From Sphagnum compactum (taxonomy: Eukaryota; Bryophyta; Sphagnopsida; Sphagnales), in assembly GCA_965153455.1 (NCBI GenBank), contig OZ234500.1, forward strand, positions 8,618,001-8,682,000: a DNA stretch of 64,000 nt, written 5' to 3'. Each line of letters opens with the position of its first letter. Position 1 is the stretch's first letter. Shown in pieces: positions 1-12,200 of this stretch. The position numbers were made by a program, and so were the translations under genes. Under the pieces are notes generated by a model. The model saw nothing but the letters and a program-made list of their open reading frames with translations, made no database searches and was not told the DNA's origin.

Positions 1-753
1 TAAATTTCACCAAAAAGTAACATGAAAAATTCGAAAATGAAGTGATTTTGGAGGTTTTCAATGGTCAAAAGTGAGGAATAAAATAGCAAGAAGATTTCTA
101 TATTTGGTTGTGATTGTGTAGCCAAAAATATAGAAGGATGATTAAAAGTTTTATACTTCACATATGGTTTATTGCCAGATTTGGCTAAATCCTCTTTGGA
201 ATGATTCCCACGTTTTCTACATCTTCCTAAGGATGAATGCCAGCCAATTCGGCCAAAAACAAAAAAACATTGCAGCCTCCAAGAACAGTAAAAACATCGT
301 ATGAGGTCTCTTGGTGCTGGTAACTGGATGGTCCTAGGAACTACAATAAGCTCAAAATTAGCTTCTAAGCCCTTGATTCACCCTTCATGCCCGGCTGCAC
401 GCAGCGTTGTCGATCTCCAGGTCCACCATAGGAAAGAGCGCCTGCGTGAATTCAGTCGTCTTGTGCATCCTCATTCCCTTCTTGTACATATAGCATCATC
501 TTTATGTTGTTTGTCTCGGACTTCAGAGGCCGAGACAACTCAAATCAACTATTCTTTTCCAAGGAAACACTTTGCTTCTTCTCTTCCGGGGTTTCACCGA
601 GTAAGAAGAACTCACCGAAGTTGCATCAGTTCTCTCTCTCTCTCTCTCTCTCTCTCGTTGTTTCGAGCATTTATGTAGTACTGAGCTTTCATCTAAGAAG
701 AAGAAGCGTTGCGATTTTTTGTTTTTGTTCATGAACTTGTGCATCACTTTTCA
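1..753. other. 5' flank of the CorA-like gene, with a (TC)13 tract
   Basis: No gene was recognised here. The first 300 bases are AT-rich and include a TGTAGCCA motif near 117 that recurs in repeats elsewhere in the window. From about 360 the GC content rises and a perfect (TC)13 microsatellite lies at 631-656. CT-rich tracts are common in plant core promoters and 5' leaders, so the promoter or leader of the downstream gene may lie here. This is inference; no TATA box or transcription start was assigned. Confidence 0.4.
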
Positions 754-754
754 G

Positions 755-1335
755 GAGACAGGAATGCGCATTCTGGATCCCGCGCACAAGTTTGAGCGTG
801 GGATCACCTTCGCTTCCAAGGTACATTTTTGGCCCTCAAGCCATGTTCCGCTCGAATTCCTTATAAACTCAGGGTTTATGGTTTAGGGTTCTACTTGGGC
901 ATCAGCTTTCGCGGACACAGAAATGCACATTCTGGATCCCGCACACAAGTGTGGCGAGTGCAGCATTGCCTTCGCTTGCAAGGTATTGTTGTTCATTTGT
1001 GGCTCTCAAGCCATGTTCTGCTTGAATTTCAGATAAATTCAGGGTTTATGTGTTAGGGTTCTACTTGCACATGAGCTTTCAGGAGACAGGAATGCACATT
1101 CTGGATCCTGCACAATAAGTGTGATGAGTACGTCATCACCTTCAGATCCAAGTCATTGTTTTTCGTTTGTGGGTCTCAAGCCATGTTCCGTGCAAATTCC
1201 AGATAAACTCAGGGTTTATGTGTTAGGGTTCTACTTGCACATCAGCTTTGAGGAGACAGGAATGCACATTCTGGATCCCGCACAGAAGTGTGACGAGTGT
1301 GGCATTACTCTGAAACCTTCAAGGGTTGCCAAATG
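755..1335 (+). repeat. Four tandem exon-like units (periods 159, 169 and 170 bp)
   Basis: Four diverged copies of one unit follow each other; the shared core TTCTGGATCC starts at 771, 930, 1099 and 1269. Copy 1 (755-820) is bounded by a good acceptor (TTTTCAG) and a donor (AAG|GTACAT) and is open in one frame, reading MRILDPAHKFERGITFASK from its ATG at 764. Copy 2 keeps the donor but has lost the acceptor. Copy 3 keeps the acceptor, carries a one-base insertion and has lost the donor. Copy 4 is open through a CDECG motif to a TGA at 1336. The spacers also share the motif CTCAGGGTTTATG. This looks like tandem duplication of a small exon plus its intron. I do not recognise the peptide. Copy 1 does not join in frame to the CorA start exon, so it may be leader sequence or a relic of another gene. 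Confidence 0.6.
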
Positions 1336-1871
1336 AACATCCTTCCCTCTGCATCACCAAAGCCATAAAAGGATTATTGCTTATCTACATCTATATATGT
1401 GAAATGGTCTTGGCCCTGCAAAAGGATTTATCACATCATTGAGATCTTGCAAGTCACTGAACTGAATTGCACTGCACTGAATGATGGCATCTGTAAAGGA
1501 AAGAGGTTTTGATTCTTAGCAGTCATAGTATAGTTACACTTTGGCTTTGCCATTTGTTGCAGGAATCATTAGGACTGACACAAATAGTCCAGACATTGGA
1601 TACACATGGCAGAGGAGTATGCAAAGTAGCAGATTCAATTGCAGATGAGTCTCCTGGCTGAGGATTACAGAGCATTGTGATTTGGTTTCTTCAGAGAATC
1701 CAGGATCAAAGAGGTGTCAGAGATCCAGAGCAATGTAGACCTTTTTCTGGGAGATTCTATTTCTACTCATTTGTTATCATCTTCTTCTTTGGTACTCCCT
1801 CCTGTTGATGTTGGGATGTATGCAGGGTCTTCAAGAATTGGATGTAAATTTACAGGAGGGTGAAAGCTTTA

Positions 1872-4758
1872 ATGAGTTCCAGGACAAGATCAAGGATTAA
1901 TCCAGTGGGAACCAAGGGAAAGGAAGTATTCAGGATGGAGTCAAGCAGGGAAGAAGTTCCAACAGAGGTGGATGTGTCCCCTGGAGTGTTTTTTGATGAT
2001 GATTACTGTCGGCACACAGTTCGGTTTCCTGATGCTGTGAAGAGAGTGGCGTACAGCTTTGATGGGCATGGGAAGTTCAGCAGCAGGGAGTGGGACTTGC
2101 GGCAGTTGGAGGGAGAGGGCTTTTGTTGGTACCATGTTGAGCTGCCAAGGTCGAGCCAGAAGTTGGCAGTCTTTGCCCAGTACCTCATAGATGTGTTGTG
2201 CCCACCCCTGAAGCTGCAGGACATCCTTGCACTTGTGAGCAATGGCCCCTTCTGCGGTACCATAGATGGGGCCCTTGTATTCAGAGTGAACTCTGCTGGT
2301 CCACTAACCAGCAAATTCACCCAAAGAATTGCTGCAATTGTAAGAGACAACATGGTCATTAGTGTCTCACTGGGTTGTGTGCCAAGGCTGGATTTCTCCA
2401 GAATCTCACCCAAATCATTCCTGATGGAGGTGCCCAGCATTGAGCCCATATGTTTGGGTGAGGTGGGTGACAGCCACCATGGAAGCCTTGGCACTGGTGG
2501 GGTAGTGATTCCAGAACATGTGCTGGAGTTTCTTCTGACCATGAGCCATCATGAGCATGCAGACAATGCAGTGCCCAAGGGGGTGGGGAACCTCCTGGTG
2601 CACATCATCGACACACATGTAGATCAGCTGCATGACACTGTCCTCCATCTGGAAACACACCTGGATGATGTGGAACGGAGTTTAGATACAGGTAAGGTGT
2701 CCCCTGATGCACAAATACTGGAACCCTTGTTGACTGTACTATCTAGCAGATTTTGAAAATGGATTGCACCAATTTCTCAAGGGACACAAAATCATTGTGT
2801 TTGTGTTTAATCCTGCTAACATTCATTTGAGAGTTCTCTTTTGATTCTGGAGTGCACCTTGGTCAACCCATGATACATTTGAGCAGGAGGGTTTGTTTCA
2901 GTTGCTATTGTCAGATGCCCCATAATGGGAATTATGAATCTGATCAGCCAGTGCCTACTTTTCTGGTGTGAAATGTTGGTGAGTAAAATGACTCTGACAG
3001 TGTGTGCATGGCTCTAGGAGTGGGTGCCACCAAGAAACAGATGCTGGATGATAGAAGATTCCCAAAGATGCATCTAGACCTGCAACGACTCTTACAGGTC
3101 ATAGCACATGGAGATCAAGTATTTCCTAGAGTCAGGGAGAAGTGTGTAGGCAAAGCCTGGTGTACTTCTGAGGATCTGGCAACATTGGAGGTCCTGGTGG
3201 CACGGCTCCAAAAGCTCAAGGAGAATGTTGGGTTCATAGCAAATCGCATTACAGCAATTCAAGCTGGTCTGGACAGTTGGCAAGCTGAGCAGATCAACCG
3301 CAAGCTCTATTACTTATCATTCTTGTCAGTTATATTTCTACCACTATCAGTTGTGACTGGAGGTAAGCATTCACCAAAATGTAGCTCTAATGTGAACCTA
3401 CAAACTACAAGATCTAATTGCTGATGCTGATTGATCCTATCCAGACTTGTATAATGGTTTGCCTAAAATTTTGGGGGAATTATTATATATTTCCCTACTT
3501 CCATTATTGGACACTGATGAAGTCAGTCGGTAGTTATGGCATCTCATCACTGCTATTTGTGATGAAGGTGATGGTCTGACACTCTGGGAGAGACTCTCAT
3601 AAGGTTATGACTGCACTCATTGTCATGTTACCTGCAAATTGTTATTGTGGAGATTTCTCTGCAATTTCATAGATATGTGTGTTTGTCATTCCACAGTCAT
3701 TCTTGTCATGTTGAAATCAAAGTATTTTTATGGAGTTCTCTCTGCCATCTCATAGGTATGTTTTCCAGTCTTGGCAGATGTTCTGCATCCAAGTAGTCAC
3801 CAGTGCCATGTTTAAAGGATATGTTCAGCATGTAGAAGGTCCCAGCCACCACCCTCTATGTAGGCCTCTCTATGCCTTGGCTTAGATGCTTGGTTGTGCA
3901 TGGACAAGATAAAATGAAATGGAGCTTTGCCTTACAAGCTTGTTGCAGCTTGAACCAGGATACTATTTGACTTTCTTTAGTAGCTATGTCTCTTGAGTGC
4001 TAGCTAACATCATGACTGAGTCTTCCTGTTGCTTTTGACAAATTCTTAGGCCACATGCAGATATTTGTATAACTGAAGTTTTGGGTGGGTTATTGTATAC
4101 CTCTCTACACCCACCATCAAGAGCGCATGAAGTCAGTGGGGTGTCATGGCAGCTCATACTGCTATTTGTGATGAAGGTGATGGTCTGAGACCTTGTGAGT
4201 GACACTCACAAGGTCATGACTGCATGTATTCTTGTCATTTTACCTTAAAAGCATTGTTGTGGAGTTTTCTCTGCAATCTCTCAGATATGTATAGGTTTCC
4301 TTCCATGCTTTCAGTCCCTTACTGGAAGAGATGTGATCACTCTTAGTCTTTCTTTTGCCTCCTCCTTTCATGCCTTTAGTTGTTGAAAATGTGTTTCCTT
4401 TACTCAAGACTCCCATTTCTTGTATCACGAGTGTGTGGCTAGCAAGGTTTTCATGCGAACCTCTCAATTTTTGGCTTTCCTGTTCTCTGATATGTGTTGT
4501 TGGTGTGGTGCAGCCTTTGGGATGAATGTTGGTGGAGTGCCTTGGACAAAACAAACTGATCCAACACTTCTGCATGGATTTCAAAATGTGCTCCTACTCT
4601 GTACGGTAATTGTTATGTTATTGTTGGCTGGCTTTGGGGCCGGACCTTTGTACATATATTTTGCTACAAGGCACAAACATCAGGTTGTGAAGGCCAAGTG
4701 GCTGGGTTCAAAAAGGTCTTTTCAATACCGAGGTAGCCCACATTATCTTCAATTGTGA
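1872..4758 (+). CDS. CorA-like Mg2+/divalent-cation transporter family protein (3 coding exons, 469 aa)
   Basis: Predicted coding exons are 1872-2691, 3018-3362 and 4514-4758. The joins are in frame (phase 1 at both) with donors GTAAGG and GTAAGC and acceptors CTCTAG and GTGCAG. The protein ends with the CorA/MRS2/ZntB signature: a membrane segment at about 370-388, the hallmark GMN at 391-393 (FGMNVGG), and a second membrane segment at about 414-438. The long N-terminal part is the cytosolic domain, ending in helical segments that lead into the pore. CorA proteins are pentameric channels for Mg2+ or related divalent ions. This one resembles the plant 'CorA-like family' group rather than MRS2/MGT, so substrate and membrane are uncertain. 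The first ATG after an in-frame stop at 1845 is at 1872; a start at 1935 is possible. The gene converges on the potassium channel gene downstream. Intron 2 (3363-4513) holds two copies of a dispersed repeat. Confidence 0.92.
3450..3680 (+). repeat. Dispersed repeat, copy A (CorA intron 2)
   Basis: This copy shares an extended diverged similarity with 4060-4292 and a shorter one with 39083-39212. Shared blocks include TTTGTGATGAAGGTGATGG, a run around CTCA(T/C)AAGGTTATGACTGC, and TCTCTGCAATTTCATAGATA. A further partial tail is visible at 3715-3768. The copy lies inside CorA intron 2. No TIR, poly(A) tail or target-site duplication was identified, so the class is open. Confidence 0.6.
4060..4292 (+). 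repeat. Dispersed repeat, copy B (CorA intron 2)
   Basis: This is the second copy of the family in the same intron, in the same orientation and about 610 bp downstream of copy A. The homology begins near a TTTTGGG(T/G)G block and runs to TCTCTGCAATCTCTCAGATA. Both copies could come from a tandem duplication of intron sequence, but the third copy in the SCAR gene argues for a mobile or dispersed family. Confidence 0.6.
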
Positions 4759-6240
4759 ACCCATTTAGTTTTGGTTCAGTTGTTTCAAGGTTAGCAGGTT
4801 CAGACACCGGGCTAATCTGACTACAGGAAGCATGCCATATACCAAGCAATGCAAAAAATTCTTTTCCTACAATATAGCAGGTTCATTGCTTGCCTTTCCA
4901 TAGAGAGCCAATAGGTCAAACCATTTCTTTGAAGTGATCTCCAAGATGAGCTGTTTGCTTGCTGATTTGTAGCTGGTTGGACAAGATTAGTCTGTCTGTT
5001 TTTGATACTCATGGTTGCAATTCTGGCTAGAGTTTGCATCTCTCTCCTCTCAAGTAGAACACCTCACATTCTTGTCAAAATGTGGCATTTAGTGTTCAGC
5101 ATTTGGACAGACTAAGGCTGCATGGAGAGGTGGAGTTGACCATGTTTATCATGGACTTCAGGACCTTTTATCAAACATGAAGAGTATAAAATGTGATGCA
5201 ATGTCCATTTGTTGCACCTTTATGATTACTTTCATCATATGAAAAGTTTCGCTGGCTATCAGGGAGGTAAGTTTTGGATTGCAATTGCCCAAATCTATTC
5301 ACTGTGCAATTGGATAACAGAATCTACTGTTATGGAGTTTGGAGGTTGTCATGATTCTACTGTACTCGAGAAACATTGAGGTTGCTTGATATACTTCAGA
5401 ATGCTTCAGATTCCTATGTTTGTCATGATGCTGTGAGTTGAAACAATTGTCAAAAAGGCCTTGGTCACTAGGGTATGGGGAAACAAAAGTATGGGATTTT
5501 AGGGAGGAATATTAATGCTGAAATTCCATGTGAGGGGGAGTGGCCATGCAGGCTTCATTTGCCTGGAAGCCTTTGAAAAATGCTGATCCACCACAATCAT
5601 CAACAATGGATCCAATCTAGACAAGCTGTGAGCTCAGTAAGAACTTCAGGAGCAGTGCATGAGGATGGAGTGGGCTGTGTTGTTTCACACATCCTCTGTA
5701 TGAGTGAAGGTACATCCTGACTTACACACTGGACACTAGGTAGGTATATAGCTGCAGAGTACTGACTATCTTCACTGTCTCCAATTATAGACAGGAGAAT
5801 AATCAGGCATAAATCAAAATATTGTAACAAGAGGATGCAACGCCTAGGCTACAGTAGAGTTGGGCAGTTGTGCAAATCCATGGTCACCAGAAAAACAAAG
5901 CATTAATCAATTTTGTTTGAGAGTGCCAATACTACTCTTTCAAGACCTGCAATGAGCTGGGTACGATCGATACCTGCATAATACACAGCAAAGAATCAGA
6001 TTTCCAAGCTTTCTTCCTTCTGTGGTGTCTGCCATGTGAGCAACCAGTTCTAAATGAGACTCCAGAAACTGATTTGATTATTCTTTCAAACTCAACACCA
6101 TACAAACAAGAAATTCTTTTGAAAAGACAACCCATTCTTTGTAAAAAACAAGCCAACATCTTCACAGCTTATTTAGAATATTTGTAAGTTGGAAACAATT
6201 TTATTTTTATATTTTGTACAATCTGACTGTCAAATTGAAA
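4759..6240. other. Convergent intergenic region (3' flanks of CorA-like and potassium channel genes)
   Basis: This stretch of about 1.5 kb separates the stop codons of two genes facing each other and must hold both 3' UTRs and terminators. Composition is mixed and no conserved reading frame, TIR element or RNA gene was recognised. No polyadenylation sites were assigned. Confidence 0.5.
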
Positions 6241-9200
6241 TTACAAAGGTACAGTGAGCTCAGAAAAACCTTCAGGAACATAGTCAGGTTCTTGGGCATC
6301 AATCTGATCATCAATCAAATATAAGTGGTCATTTTGCCGCAATAGGTTTGCACTGTCAATCTCTGCAGCGTCCTTACTTAAGACCTTGTTTGGGGTGTAG
6401 CCAAAAATTGCACCTGCAGCAAAATACCATGTCAGTTGAGGGTTTAGGGTAGTTTTGGAAACTTAATGTATATGCATGATACACATGATCCATCTCCTAA
6501 AATCTTCAGCGAATTACCAAAGATAAAAAGGCTTTTTGGCCTTCACAAAATGTAAGCTCATCTCTCTGCAGTTAAGCTGGTAGTTCATGGGAAAATTCTG
6601 TCAAGATACTCCATACTTTTCTAGTGATTAAAATTTAATGCTAATCTTCCAATTCCTGGCAAACCTAGGGAGAAACAAACAGAAATTTACCTGCAATAAT
6701 TAGGAGGTCATTCAATGACATAGGCATCTGCACTAGCTTCCCTGATTGATTACATGCTTCTTTGGACATTGGGTGGTATGGATGGATTATCACCCCAATG
6801 TGGGAAATGGATTGCCCCTCAATGTGCATGTCTGTCTCATTGATTTCACTATGCAATGTTTTGTATTGTGATTGCATGTGCACTTTGGGGCCAAGGGATC
6901 CTGGCAACTGTCCTCGTGATGTTTGCTTGTTCATTAGTGTGGTAATTCCAGGCAGACCCTTTCGCTGCCTTTCTGAAGTTTTTTTGCCACTTCCCCTGGA
7001 GGCCATCACCTGCTCAAGATCAATATAAAGATCACATTCTTCCCAATGCTCCACACTCTACAACAGCTACCTTGTTTTGAAGAAGAATGCAACAAGATAC
7101 TCAACCAAATGTCAATTTGACGAGACATGGACTCATGGATCAGCATAGATAATTAAGCACCTCAGATTTGAACAATGGGAAGTTATCTCTTCTTTGCAAT
7201 GCTGAGTCAGGTACTGAAGACTCTCGTGAGATGTATGGTAAGCCATCCTGCAGTGGGGATGCCACAGTGGCCATTGAAGTGCCCTCAAGCAAGCTTAGTA
7301 ACTCTTGATCCTCATTTTTTCTGGCAAGGTCAATTGGAGAAAGACCCCACTTATCCACCTTTTGGGGATTGGCACCTTTTGATAGTAGAAACTTAGCTAT
7401 GTCTGAGTGGCCATCAACAACTGCAATATGAAGTGCGGTTACCCCTTCTTCATCGCCTTCATTAATGTCAGCTCCATACAACACATAATCTACGAGGAGT
7501 TCTTTGTTCTCATCCTGCACAGCTTGGCCAAGAAATTTCCCAATCTTCCCAGTTTTCAAGTGCCCACCTTTTTGCCATAATAGGTTTGCAATCACCATAT
7601 CTCGTGCAATTAAAGCCTCAATCAATGGCACTCTTCCATCCACATCTGCATCAGATCGGCACTTAAAATTCAGAAGTAGCTCCACCTGTCAGTGCAGGAG
7701 AGAGCTTAAACACAACCAAAAAGACTAAAACACTCAACAAAAAATTCTAGATTATACCCAATGACACTCTCAACAAGAATCTGTCAAACCCACGGTCTGG
7801 ACTTTGGTTATTGCATCTATGCTAAGTGCTTTATCTCACCAAGTTCTTCACTCAACATAAAGAACCACCTGATTTTTTCTAGTGTCTTTTGTGACTGCTC
7901 ATCTGGCTGAAGATGTCACAGGATCTTCTGAAATCCAGAAGGTCCCTGCGAGGCTGTCAACAGGGCCTTCCAGATTTCAGAAGTTCCTATATTAAAGAAA
8001 GACAAAAGAAATTGCGTGTTTCTTTACACATGTTAAGGGTCTAGCTTTAAACTGTTCTGGATTTTCCACTCTCTGACGGGAGCCTCAAATCCAGAAGGGT
8101 CTAAAGCTAGACCCTTCTCCTATGTACTAACTGTGCATCAAACAAGTATACCTGCAGCATTAACATCTGCCCCACTATTCAGAAGCAATTGAACACATTC
8201 TTGATAACCCTTGGATGATGCTATTACCTGCTTCCCCAACCCCCCAGGCCAAATTATACACTGATTAGATTATCACATTCCTGATATTACAGAAAAAAGG
8301 TAAATCACAAATGAAGAGAAGAGAAAATTGCATAGTTCCAGTAGTAGTGTTGGGTTTCAATGTATTACGTACCAATGGTGTACGACCACTGTAATCGGCT
8401 TTGTTGGGGTCCTCTCCCCTACCCAATACCTGTCTCATGAGCTCAATGTTCCCTTGTGCTGCTGCAAAGCATACACTGAGTGAAAGCTCCACCCCACCTT
8501 CAGCCAACAGTGATTCTATCTCTGATGTCAGCTCCCCAAATCGTGGATCGCCTGATTCTCGTAAATGCTGATGCCATATGTCAGAAAGATAATGGTGGTA
8601 AGACAATACTCTTGCCAATTGCAACACCCATATAGGTAATCATCGAGCCACACCAAGGCCCAACGTTAGAAAGCAATGAATCAGCCAGGCCAGCCACACC
8701 AAGTTCGCACCTACCTGGAAAAGATTGTCAACGATTCTTTGCCCATCTTGAGGATGTGATTGTACAATATTGATGAACACGCTGCGCTCTAACCGCAATA
8801 ACTGTGATAATTTCCGGCTACGGACAGTGAATGGCTGTGGCATGTAACACAGAACAGCTATCTCACCAATCACATCTCTGCTATGAAGTGTCGTCAATAT
8901 CTGAAGAGAGCACACCAGATCAACATGTTATGAATTCACTGCAACCCATGCCAACATGAAAAGCAAGCAAGAATTCAAGTACAATTCCAACAGAACCAAT
9001 TGACCACTATTGGAGATCTCACCAGAACTCACTATTTATAACATGCAAGGAAGATTGCATCAGAACCTAAAACCACTATAGAAATCATCACATATAGCTC
9101 TACCCATAACCACACTGTCAGCTGGACCCATGTAGCAGGATTTAGGGTTGAGGGTCTAGGACTTACCTGGTCAGGAGATCCCTTTTGCAACACCTCCTGC

Positions 9201-12200
9201 ACAAAATTGCCAGATATTTCCCACCCCCAATTCATAATAAAGATCAAAGAGCATTGAGGAATGTAAACCCAATGCAACCAGTCTTCAGAATATAAAGTCA
9301 TGAATGAGAGTGTGCCTAAAATTGTGACTCCCTTGCTTTGGACCAAATCACAAACTCATTCCACATTGGGTTCTTGATACTCTTCTTCAAATACGGGTTG
9401 GATTGCAACACCCATTTCTGTTTCACAATTGTTCATGAGTACAGTCACTACAAGAGAATGTGGTTTTTCTCACACAAAAAGTCACAGCTCATGACATGCG
9501 TAAGGTAAACTTTGTGGTTTCATCCATTACAATGTACAATATGTGATGTTTATTGTGGTATATATTACATTGAAATGGCAATTTGGCATTAGGTAATGGC
9601 ACATATCACAGCTCAATTTTGGGTAGGCACAGGATGAGTGAAAGGAAATACTCACTGCAGAGCCTGTGACAAGAATGTATAACTCAGAGGGTGAATCATT
9701 GAAAAGAACGATATCTTCCTTGGGTGCAAAATACTCCACCTTCATTTCTGCCACCTTTCCCAACACCATATATGCTCATAACTATTGAAAACAGCTTCAT
9801 CGAGATCTCTACTTGAGCAAATCCATAAAACATGTCAATCCTAGACCCAGAAGATCAGACTCTCTGACTGAGCGAAACCAAGATTGAGGGAAAAAACCAG
9901 GACTCACCAGTTGAGTGAGCAAATTAGAGGAGGTGCCCCGAAAAAGATACACTTTTTCCATTGTGGAAAGGAACAAATGTTGAGCAAGGGATGCACGGAT
10001 GGCCTTTGGAAGCGTTTCCAGTGTTTCTTGGTGCTGAAGACTCTCTGCTTTGAATTTAAGCCGTGTATGTGCAATCATCTGCTCTTGTAGGTATCTTGGC
10101 AAATGGTTTCGATTCCCAAAATCCGTCACTGCTTGCACTGAATCACGCTACCCCCCAACAAAATGAGTTCAGTTTTCTATAAACTTGCACTTATTGTTGC
10201 CCAGCCAAATGCTTTATCAACATAAGTTTGGCATTTGTGTTGACCATAAACTCTACAAGATGAAAACCTATATAAAGCCTAACCTAGAATACACAATCTT
10301 GTTCCAAAAGGGTTTTGCTTGAAAAAATGTGCACAAATTTATACTTACATAATTTTGGGTCCGAGAAGTAATATGGGTGATGAGGTTGGTCATGTTGCCA
10401 ATGATGTAAGCTGTCAATGCCAAATTGAATAGCATGAAACAAATATCATAGATCATTTCACCTTTGTTGACAGGGTGCAAATCACCATAACCTACGGTTG
10501 TCAGTGTAGTTATAGTCCAGTAAATGCTAGTCACATAACAGATCCATAAAGATTCATCTCGGAAATCTGGAAGCTGTTGCCCTAGCCATGTATCACTTTC
10601 TTCCGACAAGCGTTTACGAGCAGCTAACAGATAGTAACAGCATGCTGCACAGTGACAAACAAATAGAGTCACCTGCACAGAAATTGGCCACACACACCAC
10701 CAAGTTTACTTCTCTATCGTTTCAATGCCAAGAGCTGTAACTCTTGGACTTTGCAGGCATGATTTCAAAACAGAATGTGAAACTCAAATTTCAAAAATTA
10801 CAAACTCATGACTGTCATATATATCATGGGATCTCATCCAGTGCTTGGGAAAAGAACTACCACAATGTGATGAAGCCAAAGTTCAGAAACTGGTAGAGTC
10901 CTGGACAGTCATTCAGGACCCTGCTTCCATTTTTGAAAAACTGGAGACTTCATCACATCGTGGGTACACATTTACCCGACACCAGAAAGTGAAGAGTTAG
11001 GAAAAAATTGATGTGCTTTGGAACATAGAACCTGAGTACAGCAGGCTTACTAGGAATAACTTGACACAACGTGTCCAGAAGTAACTGAAGTGCACATCCT
11101 TCTCAAGTCTGCAATGCACAAAGCTGCCGGAGCTCATTTCACCAGAATAGGTAGAACACGTATCCTAACGTATTATTAAGCCTGAAGCCATGTGATGAAC
11201 ACCTAACCCTAAGGACTCTAATTTCCTTTGTAATTGATCAATTAATGACATCTTGGTTTACTTAAATCTTTTTATTATATTTCACTTGCAATATTTTAAA
11301 ATTTGCAGTTGGGTATTTTATTTAGGGTTACCTACCTTGCAAACAAGGCACTCACACGCCGCAGTCGCCAAAGGCGCAACATATTTAGTAAACTGTATGT
11401 GATACCAGTGCCATACTTCCTTGTAAATATATATGCCACCCCGCCTAATGGCACTGTGGAGGTGATGTCCAGAATCAGCCATGTTGCCAAGTACCTACCA
11501 CCCATAATAAGAAGACCCACTAATAAGCATGACAATTCTAAACCCTGCAGATCACTTCACATGGTAGAATAGAACTCAACTCGCCCTGGACATTATCTGC
11601 ACCAAAGAGACCGGCACATATATATATTCTCACACTATAGATCGAGCATGCTAAATCTGTATGTACGTTTGTGGGCACAACATGGGTGTCAGGGTTTAGG
11701 GTTTAGGGTTTAGAGAGATGATTTACCGCAATGCAATTTTCTTCAAATCTTCAACCATGAGAAAACTTCGAGGGTCAACATAAGCAACGAAAAAGGTCAT
11801 GATGATATCGATTGCAAAAAAGATGTCCACAGTATAGTCAGTAGCCCTTAGTGCACGACTCGGGTTTTGCGCAAACCCAAACTCAAAAGGAGATGCCCAT
11901 GCAGAGTAGAATACCAATACTAGTAAGCACAATTGCCACCATCTGCAATCAAACCGATCAAGCAATTGCAGTTGTTGCATCTGACACAATGCTACAATAT
12001 GACAGTGACAGCAAATAAATGAATTCATCTCCTTAGGAGCATCTCAAAAGACTTCAGGAAATGGGAAGGAAAGTGCAGGGAATTCAAACCTGTAACGGGG
12101 ATTGTAAGGAGAGATGATGTATCTCTTTTTCACCAGATTTCTACTACTGAAACTCACGTTTGAGCCCAAAGCAGGAAGAAGGCCACTGGAAAAGGCAGCA

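Noticed and set aside
2003-2542. Long minus-strand frame inside the CorA-like gene
   Set aside because: It is the antisense of the first coding exon and has no recognisable protein features.
7646-7685. Alternative upstream acceptor extending K+ channel exon 12 by 40 bases
   Set aside because: It would put the join with the previous exon out of frame. The acceptor at 7646/7645 restores the ankyrin consensus GADVNAADVDGR.
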